NCBI GenBank assembly: GCA_028554645.1
Contig: JAQOOI010000021.1
Coordinates: 1,674,001 to 1,738,000, forward strand
Reading direction: 5' to 3'
Origin: Omphalotus guepiniiformis
Taxonomy: Eukaryota; Basidiomycota; Agaricomycetes; Agaricales; Omphalotaceae
DNA: 64,000 bases
In this document: piece after piece, positions 58,933 through 64,000 of the stretch
How positions within the stretch are numbered: position 1 is the stretch's first letter
How the letters are laid out: each line of letters starts with the position of its first letter
The notes under the pieces: generated by a model
What the model was told of the DNA's origin: nothing
The model's database searches: none
Seen by the model: the letters and a program-made list of their open reading frames with translations, nothing else
Program-made: the position numbers and the translations under genes

Positions 58933-61900
58933 TTAGAACCATGCCATGTAACTTGTGTCTTCCAGCATGGTTTTGAGAGCGCCATGATCAAAATTCATCG
59001 ACTCTTGCTCCCCTACTCGCGGAGAAGAAGGCACGAACGGCGTAGGTGGAGCAGATGCAAATTTATCCATGACATCGATACTTTTGAAGTGATAGATGTC
59101 AGGAAGCCAACCCTCGTATTCCGGGCTGAGGGCTCTCAGTTGTTGCATGCCAGAAGGCGGCACGGGCGCAGGAATTACCGGAACGACTGAAGAACATTTG
59201 ATCCTTTCAAGACTTTGGGAGATCAAGTGGTGCACATTGACGAAGGGAGCTGGAACAGTGTAGGCTGATTGAAGCATAGTGTACCCATCAACTTGAGTGC
59301 ACCACTGAAGGTAGATCCGACGAGACTTTTCCAACATCTTCTCTATAACGGGCTGAATGTGGGACAAATTAACATCCATCCTAACCTCGAATTGAAAATG
59401 GCTCACAAGAGTTTTTCCGCTGAATGGTAGTACCTTAGCTGCTCTCCTAAACAGGCCACAAACTCTTTCCAAATCTTGCAGTGCGCAGGGAGCTATCGGG
59501 CAAGACGGCGCCCTAGATACTAATAAAGAGAGGGTGACCTTTGAGAGAAAAGTGAGCACAAAACCTCTGCAACGGCGCAATTAAACTTACCGCCGCCGAA
59601 AATGCATTGAACCAGAAACATAAAAATCGCGCACTCAGTCGACCTTCTTGATCAAATAATGCATCCACAACCGAAATAAGAGATGAGGCACTCATATAAG
59701 TTGCTACAACGGACGGTGCATATCTGTGCTGGAAGTCGAAAGTCTCGGGACTGCTCATTGCCTCCGTGAAATGACGGCGATGCAATTGCAGGAGGGCTAT
59801 GATCAAATTAGAAATATATTGAAAGAGTGATAGAACATAACCTACCGATATCGAGGCCCATAGAGACCAGAGCTCTTTGCATGATGAGGAAGCGAGAAGA
59901 CGTGACGACGGTACTCTGGGTGTCCAATAGTTCTGGCACTCGAAAGTCTCGCACCTTTGCATCTAGTGCAATGAACGTATTGTACTCTGGAGGTTCTGCA
60001 GCGATGATTGCTTCTAGTATCGGAGACAAACACTGTATGAAGAAAGAATTCTTCCATTGGTGATATAGGAAGCATGTTAATGAATAGCCGTAGAGTACTT
60101 GGCAGCTGTCAACGTACATAGGATCTCTTCCGTGGGTACGTAGAGCCCTTGGCCAACATACGAAGGTGGCTTGACATTAACATGAGCTAGACAGATTGAC
60201 GGTGGACGCCCCAACGAAAGGCTCTGTAAAATTTATTTGTGAGTGACTCCAGGATTTATCCCATTAAATAATAAATCGTTACCATGCGGCAGTCCATGTT
60301 GAGTAACTCCCAAAATATAAATCTTCGCTTCTCATGCTCCTCTGGAATTTCTTTCGCTCGCGACACCTCAGAATCTTCAGAATGACGTATAAGCATCGAA
60401 TTCAAGGTGGCAAGGGTTTACGTACGCAGTCCGAGCTGATTGTAATATTAGACCATGAACGCGATGTTTCTCAAGAGTGAAGATTTGACTTACCCCTTGG
60501 GCGAGTTTCGCGACGAAACCCATCAAGTTCCATGCGTAACCAACAGCTTTCTTGTTATCTGAGAAGATGAGATGGTACCAAATCATGAAGAACTAAGAAG
60601 GACTTGTGAGGTACACCAGCCGAAAAGTCGAAGAGGACTACACGTACAAGGGCGTGCAGCGTATCGAAATCGGGCTCTTCCATGAGGGGAATTTCACAAA
60701 CAGATGCCCGGGCCAGATGATGATACGCTTCACCATAGAGCGAACCCAACGGGCGATTCAAGTCAACGAGTGATCCTATTGACAGGATCATGAGTAATAA
60801 CGCCAGTCGCCTTGGACTAACATCCTCGATCGGTAACGTATAGCAATGATGCAAGAGATTAGTTAAGAATGTTTTGGACGCATCGAGGTTGTATCTAAGT
60901 AATGCCAATGGCATTAGCCTGGAGGCATGCAAGACGAAGACGAACTCACTGCCACAAAGCGTTTTGACGGGCTTCTTCACACACAACGATGGCCTCCTCT
61001 TGAGCAGGTAGCGCATCTCGTATCCGAGCCCGGATTCTCAGATCCACCGACCACGGAAAAGGGAAAGTCGCGCTCAAGCGAAGAATATCCTGCGGTATCT
61101 CTGGCGGAGATGACTCCCTCGCTGCGCCATTGAGCTATCATCATGCGTTTAATCAGAAAGCAGAAGGGGTAAATTAGATCACCCACTCCATCAACCGGCT
61201 AAATACTAATAATCAGTAATGGAAAGAGAATATAATGGGCGAGGCCACCTACTTCTGGCCTTGTATTACGATTCGATGGTCCTTCCTCGCGTGTATTATT
61301 AAGAGAGAGTGTGCTGACGGACTCTCTAAGACTTTCTTCTCTATATGATCTAAGAGCATGCACGCGTTGGGAACTGTGCATGCTTTGAGGGATCCCATAG
61401 AACTCCTGCGTTGTCTTGATCTGAAGCAGCTCCGGTACAAGTAGGGGATGAGGTTCATTAGAGCGTGTGATCTGCATATCTCGTAGGCCATCTTCGAGTT
61501 GACGGACCCGGTCGCTAAGTACAGAGATCTTCGCGTGGAGCTGTTCCGTATTTGCGAGAATGAACCTTGAAGAACTTGCTCCATATGAGATGATCCATGA
61601 ATATCAAAACTAGACCTACCGACTGCCCCTTCCCGAGGTCAGAACGCCTATGTCTGTATAAGGAAAGCTTCAGGACGGGATGAGACTCGAAGATTGACCT
61701 TCCGGGCATATATCACCACATCCTCTCTTTTTGCATGACTATGGACATGATTAGATTATGGACGGTCAATCGGAAGGGTCAACGAACTTGGCAGGGAAAA
61801 ACACGATCACACTAGGGCGGTGGCGTGATCATCCAGGGTTTTGCTGGCAGGTCAAGGTCACATACCTTCAGCTTTAGCCTGAAGAGAGACGGTTTTAATG

Positions 61901-62180
61901 TAGAGTGATTGTTATACAAGTGTGCGACTCACCGACGACATTCTTTGCATGACAGAAGACGAATTTTCTCCTTCTCCTGTGGCCGCTGCGCAACTGTAAG
62001 GTCATGACGAACAGTTTTTGGCATCTCGGAGCTAGTGCTTGAGTCCACCGCTTGGAAGCCGAGGTTAGGATCCTGGTCAGACGGAGGCCAATTGCGAGCT
62101 CTTTTTGCAGGACGACAACCTTCGTCAACAAGAGGATAGGCAGGGTGGCCAGAGCCAGAATCAAAAGCAGAATGCAGCAT
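58933..62180 (-). CDS. Zn2Cys6 fungal transcription factor, tandem copy 1
   Basis: Start ATG 62180 (MLHSAFDSGSGHPAYPLVDE). The binuclear cluster is split over four exons: LLSCKECRR, LKLK, CDRVFPCQ and SCKKRGCGDICPEG, giving Cx2Cx6Cx5Cx2C plus the sixth Cys. A short coiled coil follows (ANTEQLHAKISVLSDRVRQL). The fungal-specific domain comes next: SLVDLNRPLGSLYGEAYHHL, MIWYHLIFSDNKKAVGYAWN, MDCRMSLSLGRPPSICLAHV, YNTFIALDAKVRDFRVPEL and RYAPSVVATYMSASSLISVV. It ends in SYMAWF. It should be a nuclear regulator of unknown targets. It belongs to a large agaricomycete family and lies just downstream of a second copy in the same orientation. Confidence 0.88.
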
Positions 62181-62564
62181 CGACGGCGAAAGAGAGCAAG
62201 CTAAAGAATGGTGCCAAGCTGGGGCATACTAAGAAAGTTAACTTGAGAAGCCGATCCGTGACCTCGGGAACGTCAATAGTCCAAAGTCAAACAAGCTTCT
62301 CTCATTTTCAGACTGTTCTTCGCTCCTACAAACCCTTCTGTTGCAAATTTTTGAGGTTCGTTTCAGATGGCTTCCCTATGCAAACAGCCATGTAAACATC
62401 AGACGAACAGGAAAAATACAGAAGTGCATCATTTTACTTCAACGTTTGCCTTTTTTTTTCAAATCGCTGAGTACCCGTCTTCCTCGGATCGAAGTTACAA
62501 TGTTATACTGTACTTACACTCGATACAGTTTGAGAAAGAAAAAAAGGTCGTAATACAAGTCCTC

Positions 62565-64000
62565 TCAAAACCATGCCATCCAACTCTGCGCAGTGTTCGG
62601 ATGTAACGCTCCAAGCTCGAAATTGATTGTGTCCACACCAGTGAAATTGGTTGCGATGGGTGGATTTGGATCGGATGCCGTGTCGAACCCAAGCGGGTTG
62701 GCAATAGTGGGATAGAGATGCGGAAGAACCGGCGCAAACGGTTCCATGGGTGGTGGCGGAGCCCATGAATGTGAAGGCGGGCAAGCATTTATTAAGGAGC
62801 ACTGGCAAGGCTTGCGCATTGGAAACATGATCTTGGCCCGGTCATGAGCTTCCGCTATGCACTGGCTGAGATGACTATGAGCGCCTGCAAATGCATCCCC
62901 TGAGGGTGGAGGAGTGGGTGGTGAATTATAAGGGAGCGTATCATAGTCGTCCGCAAATGGTTCGACATCAGTGTGTCGCAATACCATAGTGGGTACATCT
63001 TCGCCAGCGTACCATTTCCTGAAAATATCGTTTGTTTTCCCGATCATAGAATCAAGCATGGGCTGAAAACGGAAGTACGATTTCATTATTGTTCACGTCG
63101 TTTCAAACGTACAACGTACCATAACTTCACGTGCTTTAGGGCAGCTAGGACACACCGCCTTGAAGAGTAAACGTACTCGCTCCAATTCTTGAAGACCGGC
63201 AGGAGACCTGCCAATGCACACAATCAGTGTCATACCTCGACGTGAAACACGGAGCTATACGTACAGGCACGTGAATGGCGCACGACAAACCAGCAGCGAG
63301 ATGGCAACCTGAACGCAACGTGCATAATGTCAGCTCAGATGTATTCCGTAGATTTGGAAATTGAAAGAAGTTTACAGCAGCTGAAAAGGTATTTGACCAA
63401 TACCCCGTTATGCGCGTAGTCAACTGAGGTTCTCGGGCATATAAATCTTCAACTGTGGCTATCATACGTGAGGCACTCAGAATGACAGCCACAACAGAAG
63501 GGGCATAGCGGTTTCGGCGATTGAAAGGTTCTTCTGTGCCATTCAGAGCTCGCATGAGATAATTTCTGTGTAATTGCAATAACACTGGAGAGTAACTTTA
63601 ATCTTGTAGTCTTGTATCAGGACGGTCGTAGACATACCTGTTTCCCGGGCCAATGCAATGGAAGCTTTCTGCATGAGCAGCGTGCGAGAGGGTGGGTTGT
63701 GCGAATGCAGTGGGGCCGGAACGGAGAAGTCGCGAACTCTTGCATCCAATGCAAGAACGGTGTCATATTCTAAGCCCGGTTGTGATAGAGCATCCAATAC
63801 TGGAGCGAGACAATGTACATAGCATGTATGTTTCCATTCCTGATCTATCAAGGGTCGACTCAATCAGGAACAAATGCCCGCTCGGTCAGAAAGAATGCTC
63901 ACAGTAATGTGTTGATTGTAGAGGGTCACAATTGGCGTCCGGTACGTACGTTGGGCGCTGACAATCCATATACTTGATTGATAACGAAGGCGGGCGACCC
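62565..64000 (-). CDS. Zn2Cys6-family transcription factor, tandem copy 2, partial
   Basis: Only the C-terminal half is in the window. The 5' part with the zinc cluster lies beyond the right edge. The exons read HTCYVHCLAPVLDALSQPGL, YDTVLALDARVRDFSVPAPL, ASIALARET, LHRNYLMRALNGTEEPFNRR, NRYAPSVVAVILSASRMIAT and YWSNTFSAAVALLVCRAPF. The end is TINFELGALHPNTAQSWMAWF. Each block lines up with tandem copy 1 (ALDAKVRDFRVPEL, RYAPSVVATYMSASSLISVV, SYMAWF), so the pair arose by tandem duplication. The linker before the end is Pro-rich and differs freely between the two. The zinc cluster itself is not visible; assignment rests on the match to copy 1. Confidence 0.82.

Overview
The window is nuclear DNA of a filamentous fungus, most probably an agaricomycete (mushroom-forming) basidiomycete. 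Nearly every gene is cut by many short GT-AG introns of about 45-70 nt, genes lie close together on both strands, and the protein set is fungal: Zn2Cys6 regulators, a GH128 glucanase, Kre9/Knh1-like wall proteins, a Rif1 homologue of mushroom type, a C1-containing Bzz1 and an EXPERA/EBP protein. Intron-exon structures were read by eye by keeping frame and family motifs continuous. Gene ends are therefore inferred, not transcript-confirmed. I saw no tRNA, rRNA, CRISPR array or intact transposon.

Left part (1-28.9 kb), mainly housekeeping. In order: pyridoxamine-phosphate oxidase (minus, runs off the left edge); a Ral2-like kelch/BTB protein (plus); a GH99-like protein with a disordered tail (plus); a CHFR-type RING E3 without FHA (minus); a Zn2Cys6 factor (minus); the RES-complex FHA protein Pml1/SNIP1 (plus); a C2H2 protein (plus); mitochondrial ribosomal protein mS41 (minus, four exons); Mon1 (minus) sharing a 153-bp promoter with a BTB protein (plus); guanine deaminase (minus); GPI-anchored GH128 glucanase (minus); and an EBP-like sterol isomerase family protein (plus).

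Middle part (29.2-47.1 kb), the most unusual segment. It is a mirror-image block: two Kre9/Knh1-like genes (minus), a Rif1-like gene (plus), cyclopropane-fatty-acid synthase (minus), a second Rif1-like gene (minus), and two more Kre9/Knh1-like genes (plus). The four Kre9-like genes share the same three intron positions and phases, and the two Rif1-like genes share at least two. The block therefore looks like an old inverted segmental duplication. Only the right-hand Rif1 copy keeps RVxF-like and SILK protein-phosphatase-1 docking motifs at its N-terminus. The left copy has lost them.

Right part (47.6-64 kb): a small secreted double-psi beta-barrel (barwin-like) protein; a 2.4-kb gene-poor stretch; Bzz1 (F-BAR, C1, two SH3); a second 2.5-kb gene-poor stretch with a 105-bp hairpin-forming inverted repeat; a hemerythrin (HHE) protein; the Caf1/Pop2 deadenylase; and two tandem Zn2Cys6 factors with the same C-terminal ending, the last of which runs off the right edge.

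The neighbours do not form one metabolic cluster. The functional links I can support are the duplicated Rif1/Kre9 block and the tandem regulator pair.
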